This document shows, piece after piece, positions 15,622 to 25,679 of a DNA stretch of 49,975 nt. Origin of the DNA: Moraxella sp. Its GTDB lineage: Bacteria; Pseudomonadota; Gammaproteobacteria; Pseudomonadales; Moraxellaceae. The DNA lies in assembly GCA_030525705.1 (NCBI GenBank), contig JAUNEE010000005.1, positions 1-49,975 of the forward strand, read 5' to 3'. Position 1 is the first letter of the stretch; every line of letters starts with the position of its first letter. Both the position numbers and the translations under genes were made by a program. Under the pieces are notes generated by a model, which did not search any database, was not told where the DNA came from, and saw only the letters and a list, made by a program, of their open reading frames with translations.

Positions 15622-17304
15622 TTAGTGTTTTGCAATCTTCAAATCTTTGACGTGCCAGTTTCCTAGTGGGTCGTTCACTGGGAAGCCTAGAACGTAAGGC
15701 TTGATTAGGTAAGGCGTAACGTACTGATACACGAAGATGGTCGCAGAATCTTTATCTAACATTGCTTCAGCTTGCTTGTAGATCTCTGCGCGTTGTTCTG
15801 GAGTGACATCTCCGCCAAGTGTGCTGTCTAGCAAGCGGTCAAACTCAGGGTTGTTATACTTACCGTAGTTGCTTGAGTTATTAGACCTAAAGGTGTTTAG
15901 GAAAGTCGACGCTTCGTTGTAGTCAGCACACCAGCCGCCACGAGCAATGTCATGCTTTTGGGTGCGGCGAGTTTCTAGGTAAGTTTTCCACTCTTGGTTG
16001 TTTAGACTGACGTTAATGACATTTCCACCGAAGGCTTCTTTCCAGAAAGAATCAGAAGCAACTGCCAAGACCTTGTGAGCATCACTGGTGTTGTACAGTA
16101 GTTCAACTTTTAAAGGATTGCCTTCGCCGTAGCCAGCTTCAGCCAGAAGTTTTTTTGCTTCTTCGATACGCTTGGCTTTGTCCCAAGATTTCCACTCAGG
16201 TGTGTAATTGTTCATGCCTTGGGTGGCTTCTGGGGTGAATTGGTAGGCAACGGTTTGACCTTGCTTTAAGATGCCATTAACCACGGTGTCACGGTCATAA
16301 ACCAAAGACAACGCCTTACGTACACGCACGTCATCGAACGGTGGTTTGGTGTGGTTAAATTCATAATAATAGGTACATAGGTTTGGAGCGATTTTGATTT
16401 CATCGCCAAGTTCGGCTTTGGCTTGCTCAAACTGGGTTGCATCAACAGAACCTACGTCTAGGTCACCTGCTTTATAGCGGGTCAGCTCGGTTGCCCCTGA
16501 GGGTACTGCTAAGAAAGTGACTTTATTGATGGTGGTTTTTGCGTCATCGAAGTAGTTTGGGTTACGCTCAAGCACGATTTTTTCGTTGACTTGCCATTCA
16601 GATAGCTTATATGGACCGTTTACCACATAGGTGGCAGGTGTTACCCATTTCTCACCCAGTTCTTGTACGGTTTTTGGGTTGACAGGCTTCACAGCAGTAT
16701 GCATAAGCATATCTGGGAAGAAAGGTACGGGCTCAGATAGCGTCACTTCTAGGGTTTTGTCATCGATGGCTTTAACGCCTAGGGTGTCAGGAGCTGCCTT
16801 GCCATCAACGATGTCTTGTGCGTTTATAACTTTTGCGTCCGCAAGATAAGTGGCATATGGAGAAGCGGTGTTCGGGTCGGTGAGACGGCGGAAAGAGAAC
16901 ACGAAGTCTTCTGCGGTCACAGGGTCGCCATTTGACCATTTTGCGTCACGTAGCTTGAACGTCCAGACTTTGTTGTCAGGGCTTGACCATTCTGTCGCCA
17001 TGCCAGGGATAGTTTTGCCGTCAGCGTCAGAACTGGTTAGACCGACCAACATTTGGCGGATTAGGTTAGACTCAGGTACGCCAGACACTTTGTGTGGGTC
17101 AAGCGACTCAGGCTCAGCACCGTTGTTGATGGTGATTTCTTGGACGTCTGCTAGTTCATTGGCTGGTACGTCAGCACTGGCGGTGGTTGCAGGGGTCGGC
17201 GTTTCGCTTTTGGCGGGGGCTTCTGTATTTTGGTTGTTGTTACAGCCGAACAATGCGGCACTTAATGCAACAAGCAATGCACTGGGAACAAATTTTGCGT
17301 TCAT
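15622..17304 (-). CDS. oppA: OppA-type peptide-binding lipoprotein (first of three)
   Basis: A 560-residue SBP family 5 protein with a signal peptide ending ALFGC (Cys 21) and a Thr/Ala/Glu-rich linker, hence a predicted lipoprotein. The ligand domain opens with EITINNGAEPESLDPHK and shows WTFKLRDAKWSNGDPVTA and WCADYNEASTFLNTFRS. The start at 17304 is chosen because it gives the signal peptide directly; the frame is open 20 codons further. It is the promoter-proximal gene of the opp locus, with a TTGACT/TAGATA promoter upstream and a strong terminator downstream, so it is probably transcribed alone. Confidence 0.91.
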   Translation of the reverse strand: MNAKFVPSALLVALSAALFGCNNNQNTEAPAKSETPTPATTASADVPANELADVQEITINNGAEPESLDPHKVSGVPESNLIRQMLVGLTSSDADGKTIPGMATEWSSPDNKVWTFKLRDAKWSNGDPVTAEDFVFSFRRLTDPNTASPYATYLADAKVINAQDIVDGKAAPDTLGVKAIDDKTLEVTLSEPVPFFPDMLMHTAVKPVNPKTVQELGEKWVTPATYVVNGPYKLSEWQVNEKIVLERNPNYFDDAKTTINKVTFLAVPSGATELTRYKAGDLDVGSVDATQFEQAKAELGDEIKIAPNLCTYYYEFNHTKPPFDDVRVRKALSLVYDRDTVVNGILKQGQTVAYQFTPEATQGMNNYTPEWKSWDKAKRIEEAKKLLAEAGYGEGNPLKVELLYNTSDAHKVLAVASDSFWKEAFGGNVINVSLNNQEWKTYLETRRTQKHDIARGGWCADYNEASTFLNTFRSNNSSNYGKYNNPEFDRLLDSTLGGDVTPEQRAEIYKQAEAMLDKDSATIFVYQYVTPYLIKPYVLGFPVNDPLGNWHVKDLKIAKH

Positions 17305-17370
17305 ACGTATGTCCTTATGGTAAAATAACGGAAAATTGGCTTGGTTGAAAATGACACAAAGCACAAAACA

Positions 17371-17400
17371 TATCTAACCTTATTTGCTACAGAAAGTCAA
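17371..17400 (-). promoter_or_regulatory. Promoter of first oppA gene
   Basis: On the minus strand a -35 TTGACT (17400-17395) and a -10 TAGATA (17376-17371) are separated by 18 bp, about 65 nt before the start codon. Confidence 0.6.
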
Positions 17401-17553
17401 GAAATTTTATTATTTTTGTAAGACTTTTTAGTTATTGACTTACCCGATTGTATCTTTTTTGATGGGTGGTGCTGATCAATCTTCATTTTATTTATTTTTT
17501 TAAGAAGATGCCGCAGTTTGGGCGGTATTTTTTGGGTGATTTAAAGGAATCTC

Positions 17554-18216
17554 ATGAAACGCACACGTTTTTTCGTTATCGGTGCTTTGGTGCTGGCGGT
17601 AGTATGCATGGCGGTGGTGTTTGCCAGTCCGTATTTTATGCTGTATCAATTAAAAACCGCCCATGAACAAGGCAAGTATGACAAAGTGGTGCAGTTTTTG
17701 GCGGTTGATGAAATAAAAAGTAGCGTCAAGGTGGACTTGCATGCACGCCTAGAAGAGAGGCTTGCCGATTCTCGGGTGGCAACGCTTGCGGGGTTTTTGC
17801 CCGATGCCGCCGACACGCTTAAACAAACCGCCAAAAAACAGCTGGATAAAACCATCGATGACGCATTCACCAAGGACAACTTAATGCAGCTGTCAGGGGC
17901 GTATGTCACTCCAGAAAGTGAGCGGTTTTTTGCGGCATGGGCTATGGTAAGTGGCTATGTGGATTATGATAAGTTCTTAAAAGACTTGGTGCTGTCTGGT
18001 GGTGACATAAAAAAAGCCGCTGCTGCCCAAGAAGCCATCGTCCATAAAAAAGTCATTGAAAAATTCGGCAAGCCCGTCCCGACCAAGCCCGTGCTTAGCT
18101 ACTGTGGTCTAAACTGTTTTTCGGTGGAGGGCAGCATATCAGGGCAACCTGTGGCGGCGTATCTAAGACGAGAGGGGCTGGTTCATTGGCGAGTTAGCCG
18201 TGTGGTTTTGCCTTAA
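17554..18216 (+). CDS. DUF2939-type membrane-anchored protein
   Basis: A 220-residue protein with one N-terminal hydrophobic segment (about residues 8-29: VIGALVLAVVCMAVVFASPYF), best read as a membrane anchor or uncleaved signal. The body is probably periplasmic. ASPYFMLYQLKTAHEQGKYDKV resembles the start of DUF2939 proteins of Acinetobacter and relatives, whose function is not known. A short C-terminal region holds two close cysteines (YCGLNCFSVEGS). AAGGA lies just before the ATG. It is a single gene divergent from the first oppA gene and convergent with the porin gene. Confidence 0.7.
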   Translation: MKRTRFFVIGALVLAVVCMAVVFASPYFMLYQLKTAHEQGKYDKVVQFLAVDEIKSSVKVDLHARLEERLADSRVATLAGFLPDAADTLKQTAKKQLDKTIDDAFTKDNLMQLSGAYVTPESERFFAAWAMVSGYVDYDKFLKDLVLSGGDIKKAAAAQEAIVHKKVIEKFGKPVPTKPVLSYCGLNCFSVEGSISGQPVAAYLRREGLVHWRVSRVVLP

Positions 18217-18405
18217 GGGGTGTGCTTTTTTTAAGGATAATTCAATTAAAGTTGAATAAGGCCTAGGCTTACTCGCCCTTTAAGTCGTTTTTGTTTTTCA
18301 CTTATCATGAACGAAAAACCCAGCGTGTGTCGGATAGGCTGAATATTATATAAGGATAAAATCTGTCCCCTGTGGGATTTAGGCTTAAAGCCAAATATGA
18401 GTAAT

Positions 18406-18435
18406 AAAAATCCGCCCAAGATGAGCGGATTTTTT
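18406..18435. terminator. Bidirectional terminator downstream of the porin gene
   Basis: AAAAATCCGC (18406-18415) pairs with GCGGATTTTTT (from 18425) around a 9-nt loop, with A/T tracts on both sides. It lies between convergent genes. The preceding 190 bp hold only a weak inverted repeat (TTCAA/TTGAA near 18240-18255). Confidence 0.8.
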
Positions 18436-18464
18436 GTATCTTAATCTCAAGGAAAGTGAGCGGT

Positions 18465-19598
18465 TTAGAAGTCGTAACGCACACCTGTCTCAATACCAAA
18501 GGCGGTGGTTTCTTTTTTCACTAAGCTTGCACCGTTACCAGAGAAGCTGGTGGTGTCAGCGTGGTTCAGTGAACCGAAGACACGTACACGAGTGCCGCCA
18601 TCTTTTTTCAGCCACTTAATGCCACCAACAGAGAAGCGAGTGGTCTCGCCATCTTTGTAGCCACCGTAGTTATCCGCAAAGCCAACTTGGGCATAGACGT
18701 CATGTTTTGGGTCTAGCTTGTAGTAACCGCTTGCGACCACACCAAGTTCAGGGTTGCCGCTGTTATAGTCCACACGCTGTGCCATCACGCCAAGGTTTAG
18801 CTTGTCGGTGACATCATAAGACGCCATCGCACGTAGGGCGTTAAATTCATCACCTGCGTGGGTGTATGCCACACCTGCGTTTAGCTTGTCTTTGCTATAA
18901 AGAACGTGACCTGCGATAAAATCACGATTTACGGTTGTTGAGACGCCATCTTTAAAGGTTTTAAAGCCGCCGCCGTTGACGTTCGGTGGGGTGACGCCTG
19001 GTACTGCCGTGGCTGGGTCAGCAGGCTGGGTGTTGCTTTCTTCGTCCATGGCGTAGTGCAGTTTTACTTGTACAGCGTCAGCAATCTTCGGTGAGATGTA
19101 CTGAATGGTGTTATTAGAGCGTTGACCGAAGTAGGTGAATGGCAAATCTGCACCTACTGCGTACAGGTAGCCTGCACCGACATAATCAATGTCATCATCA
19201 GGGGTGTAGATACGTCCCACACGTACTGTACCGTATTCTTTATGCTTTAAGCCAAGGTAGGTGTTACGGGATACGAAGTTTTGGGAGATGCCGCTTGAGG
19301 TGCGGTTGTCGTCATCTACTTTAATGGCGTATTCTAACCAGTACTCTAGGTCGGTATTTGGGGTTAGGGTTTCTGAGCCTTTAAAACGTAGACGAGAGCC
19401 ACCTGAGTTTAGCACGGTGCGACTGGTGCTATCTGAAGCGTCCGTCACGTCAGCACCCGTAGCGACGTTGGTGCTTTTTACGTCAGTGTCTTCATACAGT
19501 CCAGAAAGATATAGACGTCCTGATACTTCAGGGGCGGCGTGGGCTGTCGTGGCTAAAAGTGCAACTGAGACAGCATAGAACAAATGCGACTTTTTCAT
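18465..19598 (-). CDS. Outer-membrane porin (Gram-negative porin, M35-like)
   Basis: A 377-residue outer-membrane protein with a Sec signal peptide (cleavage after TAHA, residue 21). The mature chain opens APEVSGRLYLSGLYED and ends in GVRYDF with terminal Phe, the BAM recognition signal. SRLRFKGSETL, NTYLGLKHKEYGTVRVGR and SLNHADTTSFSGNG fit the 16-strand general porin family (porin_4). It resembles Moraxella M35-type porins in size and character; that assignment is moderate. A long GC-rich hairpin in the 5' leader and a TTGCTA/TATATT promoter suggest strong, post-transcriptionally tuned expression. Confidence 0.85.
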   Translation of the reverse strand: MKKSHLFYAVSVALLATTAHAAPEVSGRLYLSGLYEDTDVKSTNVATGADVTDASDSTSRTVLNSGGSRLRFKGSETLTPNTDLEYWLEYAIKVDDDNRTSSGISQNFVSRNTYLGLKHKEYGTVRVGRIYTPDDDIDYVGAGYLYAVGADLPFTYFGQRSNNTIQYISPKIADAVQVKLHYAMDEESNTQPADPATAVPGVTPPNVNGGGFKTFKDGVSTTVNRDFIAGHVLYSKDKLNAGVAYTHAGDEFNALRAMASYDVTDKLNLGVMAQRVDYNSGNPELGVVASGYYKLDPKHDVYAQVGFADNYGGYKDGETTRFSVGGIKWLKKDGGTRVRVFGSLNHADTTSFSGNGASLVKKETTAFGIETGVRYDF

Positions 19599-19996
19599 GA
19601 AAGTTCCTTATGGCTGGTCAAGTTTCCGTGCAGGTAGCGGAGCGTTCCTAACGTACGCCACCCTGCGACTAGCGATTAAAAAATCAGCATCATCAATGTG
19701 TGCTGTGGGATAATATACACAAGTTTTAAAACTTTAGCAACATCTTTATTAAAAATTTTTACATAGGCGTTTCACAAAATAAATATAACTAAAAATGTCA
19801 TCACTGTGGCGATTGAGTTTTAAAAAAAGTTATTTAAAATCAACTATCTGCATTTATTTTTCATTGTTTAATAAAAACAGTTATACTGTCACTTGGGTAT
19901 TGTTTATGTGTTTTGGATTTTTTATGCGGGTGTTTTTTTGTGAGGGACTTTAGGGGTGGATTTTTTTGGTGGTAGGATTTTTTGGGTGGGTTGATA
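19599..19996. promoter_or_regulatory. Divergent porin/pheS intergenic region with porin promoter and leader hairpin
   Basis: On the minus strand TTGCTA (19740-19735) and TATATT (19717-19712), spaced 17 bp, form the likely porin promoter, giving a leader of about 105 nt. In that leader GCAGG (19630-19634)/CCTGC (19662-19666) closes a GC-rich hairpin, close to the AAGGAA ribosome site, a plausible mRNA stabiliser or sRNA target. The remaining 250 bp towards pheS is AT-rich, with no gene and no Phe-rich leader peptide that I can find. Confidence 0.5.
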
Positions 19997-20025
19997 TTTA
20001 CATTTGTCCCCTAATTCTTTACAAT
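19997..20025 (+). promoter_or_regulatory. Promoter of pheS-pheT-ihfA
   Basis: A -35 TTTACA (19997-20002) and a -10 TACAAT (20020-20025) have an exact 17-bp spacer, about 33 nt before the pheS ATG. No attenuator follows. Confidence 0.6.
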
Positions 20026-20057
20026 AAGTCCTTTATAATTAACTAGTTGTGTGACTC

Positions 20058-21104
20058 ATGACCACTTTAAGCCTACCCAGTCTAAATCTGCCAGAAAACG
20101 CCCCTTTAAGCCACTTAGGTGAGTCTGCTTTTCGTCAGTATGGCGAGCAAGCGGTGACCGCCATCAAAGCAGCCAATGACGAAAGCGAGCTACAAGCCTT
20201 AAAAGTCGCCTTGCAAGGCAAAAAAAGCGAGCTTGTGGCACTGTCTAAAGCACTGGGCGGACTGTCTGCTGAGGAGAAAAAACGCTACGGTGCGTATCTG
20301 CACGAGGTGCGTACCGCCATCACAGAGGCATTTGACAGCCAAGGCGAGACGCTGGCGGCGGCGGCGTTAGAAAAGAAGCTTTTGACAGAGGCGATTGACA
20401 TTACTTTGCCCGCCCGTGCTGAACGCCGTGCGAATTTGCACCCTGTGAGTCTTACAGCTAAGCGTATGCAGCAGTTTTTCGTGCAGGCGGGCTTTGACAT
20501 CGCTACAGGTCCTGAAGTGGAGAGCGACTATTATAACTTCGAGGCGTTAAATATCCCAAGCCATCACCCCGCCCGTGCCATGCACGATACCTTTTATTTC
20601 GATGCAAATTATCTTTTAAGAACGCATACCTCAGGCGTGCAAATCCGCACCATGGAAAAAGAAGCACCGCCCATTCGTATCATCTGTTCAGGGCGTGTGT
20701 ACCGCAATGACAGCGACCAGACGCATTCGCCCATGTTTCATCAAATGGAAGGGCTGTATGTCAGTAAGCACACCAACTTCGCTGAATTAAAAGGGCTGAT
20801 TCATGAGTTTTTAGAAGCGTTTTTTGGCAAAAAACTCACCGTGCGTTTTCGCCCCTCTTATTTTCCGTTCACAGAGCCGTCCGCTGAAGTGGACATTTTG
20901 GCAGAAAACGGCAAGTGGCTTGAAGTGCTGGGCTGTGGCATGGTGCACCCGAAAGTTTTGGCGGGCTGTGGCATTGACCCGAATGAATACCAAGGCTTCG
21001 CATTTGGTATGGGTATTGAGCGGTTTGCGATGCTGTATTATGGCGTGAATGATTTAAGACTGTTTTACCAAAATGACGTGCGGTTTTTAAGGCAGTTTGC
21101 TTAA
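20058..21104 (+). CDS. pheS: Phenylalanine-tRNA ligase alpha subunit
   Basis: A 348-residue class II aminoacyl-tRNA synthetase subunit that charges tRNA-Phe as an alpha2beta2 enzyme. The N-terminal coiled coil (residues about 15-90) contacts tRNA. Motif 2 lies around [23 protein letters not shown], and motif 3 around [21 protein letters not shown]. The Phe pocket region includes [12 protein letters not shown]. Length is normal. It is followed by pheT after 46 bp and then ihfA, the classical enterobacterial order. Confidence 0.97.
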   Translation: MTTLSLPSLNLPENAPLSHLGESAFRQYGEQAVTAIKAANDESELQALKVALQGKKSELVALSKALGGLSAEEKKRYGAYLHEVRTAITEAFDSQGETLAAAALEKKLLTEAIDITLPARAERRANLHPVSLTAKRMQQFFVQAGFDIATGPEVESDYYNFEALNIPSHHPARAMHDTFYFDANYLLRTHTSGVQIRTMEKEAPPIRIICSGRVYRNDSDQTHSPMFHQMEGLYVSKHTNFAELKGLIHEFLEAFFGKKLTVRFRPSYFPFTEPSAEVDILAENGKWLEVLGCGMVHPKVLAGCGIDPNEYQGFAFGMGIERFAMLYYGVNDLRLFYQNDVRFLRQFA

Positions 21105-21150
21105 TCTAAAAATAAGTATTGATAAAAAGTATTTTTAAAAGAGATAAAAA

Positions 21151-23562
21151 ATGAAATTAAGTGAAAATTGGTTACGTCAATGGGTAAACCCAAGCTTAAA
21201 CGCTGAACAAATTGGCGAACAGCTCACCATGGCAGGGCTTGAGTTGGACGGTTTAGAAAAAGTCGCCCGTGAGTTTCAGGGCGTGGTGGTGGGTGAAGTT
21301 CTAGAAGTGGTGCAGCACCCTGATGCGGATAAATTAAAAGTCACCAAGGTGAATGTCGGCGAGCATGCCTCTGAGCCCTTACAAATCGTCTGCGGTGCGC
21401 CGAATGTGGCGGTGGGTGTGCGTGTGCCCGTTGCCCTTGTGGGGGCGGAGCTTCCCCCTGTCGATGACAAGCCCTTTAAGATTAAAAAAGGCAAACTGCG
21501 GGGCGTAGAAAGTCATGGTATGCTGTGCGGTGGTTCTGAGATTGATGTCGATGATGGCGTAGACGGACTTTTGATTTTGCCGTCTGATGCACCGATTGGC
21601 ATGGACGTGCGTGCGTATCTGGGCTTGGATAATCATGTGCTAGACATTTCTATCACCCCGAACCGTGGCGACTGCTTTAGCGTGCGTGGCATTGCCCGTG
21701 AGCTTGCGGTTTTAAATAAACTGCCTTTTGCTTTGCCTTTTGAAAAAACGTTTGCACCCATCGCAGGCACTAAAAAGCAAGCCGTGCGTGTGGAGGCGGA
21801 GGCTTGCCCCCGCTATTTTGCTCAAGTGGTGACAGGTCTGTCTGGCACGACTGCTTCGCCTGCATTTATCCGCGACGCACTTTTGGCATCTGGTATTAAA
21901 CCAAGAAACCTACTGGTCGATGTCACCAACTTCGTTTTAATGGAGCTTGGGCAGCCTTTGCACGCCTTTGATGCAGACAAGCTGGTCGGTGAGATTTCTG
22001 TGCGTATCGCCAACGCAGGCGAGACCTTGACGCTTTTAAATGAGCAAGAAATCACCCTAGCTGGCGATGAGCTGGTGATTTGTGATGAGGCAGGGGTGAT
22101 TGCCTTGGCGGGGATTATGGGCGGACTTCGCACGGCGGTGACCGATGAGACCACGGCGGTGGTGATTGAAAGTGCGTTCTTTGACCCGCTTGCCATCGCA
22201 GGGCGTGCTAGACGCTTTGGGCTACATACGGACGCCAGCCAGCGGTTTGAACGGGGGGTGGACTTTGATTTGCCAAGCCTTGCCCTAGACCGTGCCGTTA
22301 GCCTGCTGCATACGTTCGGTGCAGGCGTGGTGCATGAAAAAACTTTGGTGGAGAACGTGGCTGCCTTGCCAAAACGTGAGACGGTTTTGCTTGCTGTGGC
22401 GGATATTGAAAAACGCCTTGGATTACAGATTGAGGCGTCCGAGGCGGTGGAGATATTAAACCGTCTTGAGATTAGCACAGAAGAAAAAGCGGGCGTACTC
22501 TACGCCACGCCACCCAGCCACCGTTATGACATCGCCATTTCTGAAGATTTGACGGAAGAAATCGCCCGTATTTATGGCTATGATAACATTAAAAATCAGT
22601 TACCTGCCTTTTCTGCACGTCTGTTTGAGAATAAGAGCGTGGCGGGGCTTGATGGCGTGAAGTCGGCACTGGTGGGGCAAGGCTACTATGAGGCGATTAG
22701 TTTTAGCTTTAGCGACGCCAAAGTGGAAGCTTTGTTCGATGGTGAGTGGGCAGCACCTTTGGCATTGGCAAATCCCATCTCAAGCGAGCTTGCGGTGATG
22801 AGACGCACGCTGTTATCTAGTCTTTTGCCTTGTGTTTTGCATAACTTAAACCGCCAAAATTCACGGGTTCGTCTCTTTGAAACGGGGCTTGCGTTCCATG
22901 GTGACAGCGTTGCCAGTTTAGAACAAGTCGACACCGTAGCACTGGTGGCGACAGGCAGCCGTGACATTGAAAATCCGTGGACGAATGAAAAAACAGCGGC
23001 GATGGATTTTTATGATTTAAAAGCCGATGTCGAAAGCATTTTACCGAAAAAACTTCTGGCAACTGGCGAGATTACTTACCAAAGAAGCCGTGAGTCGTTT
23101 TTACATACAGGACAAAGTGCGGACATTTTTTATCAAGAGAAAAAAATCGGTTATTTTGGGCAGCTGCACCCGAAAGTCGCCAAGGCGTTAGACTTGGGTG
23201 TGGTGTGGGTGGCTGAGCTGAATTTAGCGGAGGTGCTGGCATTGCAAAGCGTCAGCACCATCACCGCCCCGAGCAAATTCCCGCAAGTCAGACGTGACTT
23301 CGCCTTTTTGGTGGATAGCACAGTGGCATGGCAGGACGTGCTTTTGACAGCACGCAAGGCAGCAGGGGAGAAGCTTACCCAAGCGTGGCTCTTTGATGTC
23401 TATGCAGGTGATAGACTGCCTTTGGGCAAGAAGTCTTTGGCGTTTGCACTGGTATGGCAGGATACAGAAGATACGCTAACCGATGAGACCATTAAGTCGC
23501 TTGGGGATAAGGTGGTGACTGCACTGAGTGCTGCCTTTGACGCCAAGCTGCGTGACAGCTAA
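21151..23562 (+). CDS. pheT: Phenylalanine-tRNA ligase beta subunit
   Basis: An 803-residue beta subunit. The order is a tRNA-binding OB-fold domain (about residues 40-150, [20 protein letters not shown]), the B3/B4 editing domain (about 210-390, [12 protein letters not shown]), the B5 domain, the inactive synthetase-like core (about 480-690), and a C-terminal anticodon-binding FDX-ACB domain ([13 protein letters not shown] to the end). Length and order are normal. It is 14 bp from ihfA and co-transcribed with pheS. Confidence 0.97.
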   Translation: MKLSENWLRQWVNPSLNAEQIGEQLTMAGLELDGLEKVAREFQGVVVGEVLEVVQHPDADKLKVTKVNVGEHASEPLQIVCGAPNVAVGVRVPVALVGAELPPVDDKPFKIKKGKLRGVESHGMLCGGSEIDVDDGVDGLLILPSDAPIGMDVRAYLGLDNHVLDISITPNRGDCFSVRGIARELAVLNKLPFALPFEKTFAPIAGTKKQAVRVEAEACPRYFAQVVTGLSGTTASPAFIRDALLASGIKPRNLLVDVTNFVLMELGQPLHAFDADKLVGEISVRIANAGETLTLLNEQEITLAGDELVICDEAGVIALAGIMGGLRTAVTDETTAVVIESAFFDPLAIAGRARRFGLHTDASQRFERGVDFDLPSLALDRAVSLLHTFGAGVVHEKTLVENVAALPKRETVLLAVADIEKRLGLQIEASEAVEILNRLEISTEEKAGVLYATPPSHRYDIAISEDLTEEIARIYGYDNIKNQLPAFSARLFENKSVAGLDGVKSALVGQGYYEAISFSFSDAKVEALFDGEWAAPLALANPISSELAVMRRTLLSSLLPCVLHNLNRQNSRVRLFETGLAFHGDSVASLEQVDTVALVATGSRDIENPWTNEKTAAMDFYDLKADVESILPKKLLATGEITYQRSRESFLHTGQSADIFYQEKKIGYFGQLHPKVAKALDLGVVWVAELNLAEVLALQSVSTITAPSKFPQVRRDFAFLVDSTVAWQDVLLTARKAAGEKLTQAWLFDVYAGDRLPLGKKSLAFALVWQDTEDTLTDETIKSLGDKVVTALSAAFDAKLRDS

Positions 23563-23576
23563 CAAGGAAGATAACG

Positions 23577-23861
23577 ATGACAACACTCACAAAAGCAGAC
23601 ATGACCGAGCATTTAATGCGACGTCAAGGATTAACCAAACAGCAAGCACGGCTTTTGGTGGACAGTTTTTTTGAGACCATCGCCCATCATCTTATCGAGG
23701 GGCGAATGGTGAAGCTGTCAGGTTTTGGTAATTTTGAGTTAAAAGACAAAAAAGTCCGCCCTGGTAGAAATCCGAAAACTGGCGAGAAAGTTGCTGTTTC
23801 TGCCAGACGGGTGGTGACGTTTAAGGCGGGACAAAAGTTCCGCCAACGCATTGAAAAATAG
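23577..23861 (+). CDS. ihfA: Integration host factor alpha subunit
   Basis: A 94-residue HU/IHF-family DNA-bending protein, pairing with IhfB. The DNA-binding beta arm carries [12 protein letters not shown], and [21 protein letters not shown] forms the dimerising helices, as in IhfA. Position after pheT, with AAGGAAG before the ATG, is the conserved arrangement and separates it from HU. No obvious intrinsic terminator follows. Confidence 0.95.
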   Translation: MTTLTKADMTEHLMRRQGLTKQQARLLVDSFFETIAHHLIEGRMVKLSGFGNFELKDKKVRPGRNPKTGEKVAVSARRVVTFKAGQKFRQRIEK

Positions 23862-23921
23862 GCGTCACCTTACTTTTTTTCATGAATTGGTGCATTTAGG
23901 GCAACTTTTTTGTAAAAGTAT

Positions 23922-23950
23922 TTGCCTTTTTCGGTGCTTTTCGTCACAAT
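23922..23950 (+). promoter_or_regulatory. Candidate promoter of the amino-acid ABC locus
   Basis: TTGCCT (23922-23927) and CACAAT (23945-23950) are spaced 17 bp. A small hairpin CATGGC/GCCATG follows at about 23973-23989, before the ATPase start at 24029. Confidence 0.4.
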
Positions 23951-24028
23951 AAGCACACATTTTTTAAGATTGACATGGCGTTTTGCCATGAAATAGACGT
24001 TTTTTATTTGGTTTTACGCAGGTCGTTT

Positions 24029-24802
24029 ATGTCACAGCCCTCCATCGCCCTTGATTTACAAGACATTCACAAAAGCTACGGCTCGCTTGAGGTGTTAAAA
24101 GGCGTTTCTTTGACCGCCTATGATGGTGATGTGATTAGTATTCTGGGTTCGTCAGGTTCAGGCAAGTCTACGCTGCTGCGTTGTATCAATTTGCTTGAAA
24201 ATCCCACCCAAGGAAAAATTATCCTTGGGCAAGAAGAGCTACAACTAAAACCGCATAAAAAAGATGGGCTAGTGCCTGTGAATGTCAAGCAGCTTGAGGC
24301 GTTGCGTGCTAAAGTGGGCTTTGTGTTCCAGAATTTTAACCTTTGGCCGCATAAAACCATTTTGGCGAATATCATCGAAGGTCCAACCCAAGTCTTAAAG
24401 CTAAGCCGTGCCGAGGCGATTAGTGACGCCGAAAAGCTTTTGGCGAAAGTCGGGCTTTTGGATAAAAAAGACGCCTATCCTGATAACCTGTCTGGTGGTC
24501 AGCGTCAGCGGGTTGCTATTGCTCGTGCTTTGGCAATGCGTCCCAAGGTGCTGCTTTTTGATGAGCCAACCTCTGCGTTAGACCCCGAGCTTGTGAATGA
24601 GGTTTTGGCGGTGATGCGTGAGCTGGCAGCCGAGGGGCGTACCATGCTCATCGTGACGCATGAAATGCGATTCGCCCGAGAAGTGTCTAGCAAAGTGGTG
24701 TTTTTACACCAAGGGCGTATCGAAGAGATTGGCACGCCTGCTGAGGTATTTGATAACCCAAAATCACAGCGTGTGCGTGATTTTATGGCGTCGCATCAAT
24801 GA
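24029..24802 (+). CDS. Polar amino-acid ABC transporter ATP-binding protein (HisP/ArtP class)
   Basis: A 257-residue ABC ATPase energising import of amino acids. Walker A is GSSGSGKST (residues 40-48), the Q-loop is [12 protein letters not shown], the signature [15 protein letters not shown], Walker [13 protein letters not shown], and the His switch VTHEM. The Q-loop NLWPH and the insert after Walker A resemble HisP/OccP-type basic amino-acid ATPases. The ATG at 24029 begins [13 protein letters not shown]; an upstream in-frame ATG lacks family sequence. It heads a long unit with several binding proteins and two permeases and is the only ATPase in it. Confidence 0.9.
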   Translation: MSQPSIALDLQDIHKSYGSLEVLKGVSLTAYDGDVISILGSSGSGKSTLLRCINLLENPTQGKIILGQEELQLKPHKKDGLVPVNVKQLEALRAKVGFVFQNFNLWPHKTILANIIEGPTQVLKLSRAEAISDAEKLLAKVGLLDKKDAYPDNLSGGQRQRVAIARALAMRPKVLLFDEPTSALDPELVNEVLAVMRELAAEGRTMLIVTHEMRFAREVSSKVVFLHQGRIEEIGTPAEVFDNPKSQRVRDFMASHQ

Positions 24803-24846
24803 TTGATTTGAAAAAAATAATTGGGCAAGCCCAAAACGGAGATTTT

Positions 24847-25629
24847 ATGAAACGCATTTTTTTGACTGCTTTGGCAGCAACTTTATTGACGGCTTGTGCG
24901 AAGCCTGCCGAAGAAGCCCCGAAAGCGGAAGCACAGCCAGCAGCAGATGCCCAGCGAGTGATTCGTGTGGCGACCGAGGGAGCGTATCCGCCCTTTAATG
25001 ACATGTCGGCAGATGGGAAGCTTGTGGGTTTTGATGTCGACGTGATGAATGCCTTATGTGCAAAAATGAACGCCAAGTGCGAGCTTGTGGCACAAGACTG
25101 GGACGGTATTTTGCCAGGGCTATTAACGAATAAGTACGATGCCATCATCGCAGGTATGTCCATCACCCCTGAACGCCTAGAAAAAGTGGATTTTAGCGAG
25201 CCGTATTTTTCTAATACCATCGTTTGGCTGTCAAAAACAGATGGTAGTTTCGACCCGAACGCCATCACAGAAAAAGTGCTGGGTGGTCAGCGTTCCACCA
25301 CAGGCGCAGCCTATATCAGCGAGCATTATGATGGCAAAGACGGCAACCGTGTTCAGCTGTATGATAGCTACATTAACGCCTACCTTGACCTAAAAGCAGG
25401 GCGTAACCATGCGGTCATGGCAGAGAAAGTTTCGGCGACGGATTGGCTAAAAACCAACGGTGCGGACGGCTTTGGGTTGGTGGGCGAAGAGATTGACAAC
25501 AACGACAACATCGCCATCGCTGTACGCAAGGGCGATGCACTAAAAGCGGAATTTGACAAGGCATTGGCGGAGTTAAAAGCCAGTGGCGAGCTGGCGAAAA
25601 TCGAGGCGGATAATTTTACCGCCAAATAA
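24847..25629 (+). CDS. Amino-acid-binding lipoprotein, SBP family 3 (first)
   Basis: A 260-residue extracytoplasmic binding protein. The lipobox is LLTAC (Cys 17), then a Pro/Ala/Glu-rich linker. The domain begins VIRVATEGAYPPFNDMSADG and includes LVGFDVDVMNALC, AGMSITPERLEKVDFSEPY (the Arg that holds the ligand carboxylate) and NAYLDLKAGR. Ligand class is probably a polar or basic amino acid; this is inference. The ATG at 24847 gives the signal peptide, and GGAG lies before it. It follows the ATPase gene by 44 bp. Confidence 0.88.
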   Translation: MKRIFLTALAATLLTACAKPAEEAPKAEAQPAADAQRVIRVATEGAYPPFNDMSADGKLVGFDVDVMNALCAKMNAKCELVAQDWDGILPGLLTNKYDAIIAGMSITPERLEKVDFSEPYFSNTIVWLSKTDGSFDPNAITEKVLGGQRSTTGAAYISEHYDGKDGNRVQLYDSYINAYLDLKAGRNHAVMAEKVSATDWLKTNGADGFGLVGEEIDNNDNIAIAVRKGDALKAEFDKALAELKASGELAKIEADNFTAK

Positions 25630-25679
25630 GCCATGCATGGGTAGGGATTTTATTTTATACAGTAACAATTTAGGATAGC

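Noticed and set aside
21822-22478. 218-codon minus-strand ORF inside pheT
   Set aside because: A shadow of pheT with Ser/Arg-rich, featureless translation; pheT is intact and fully conserved across this span.
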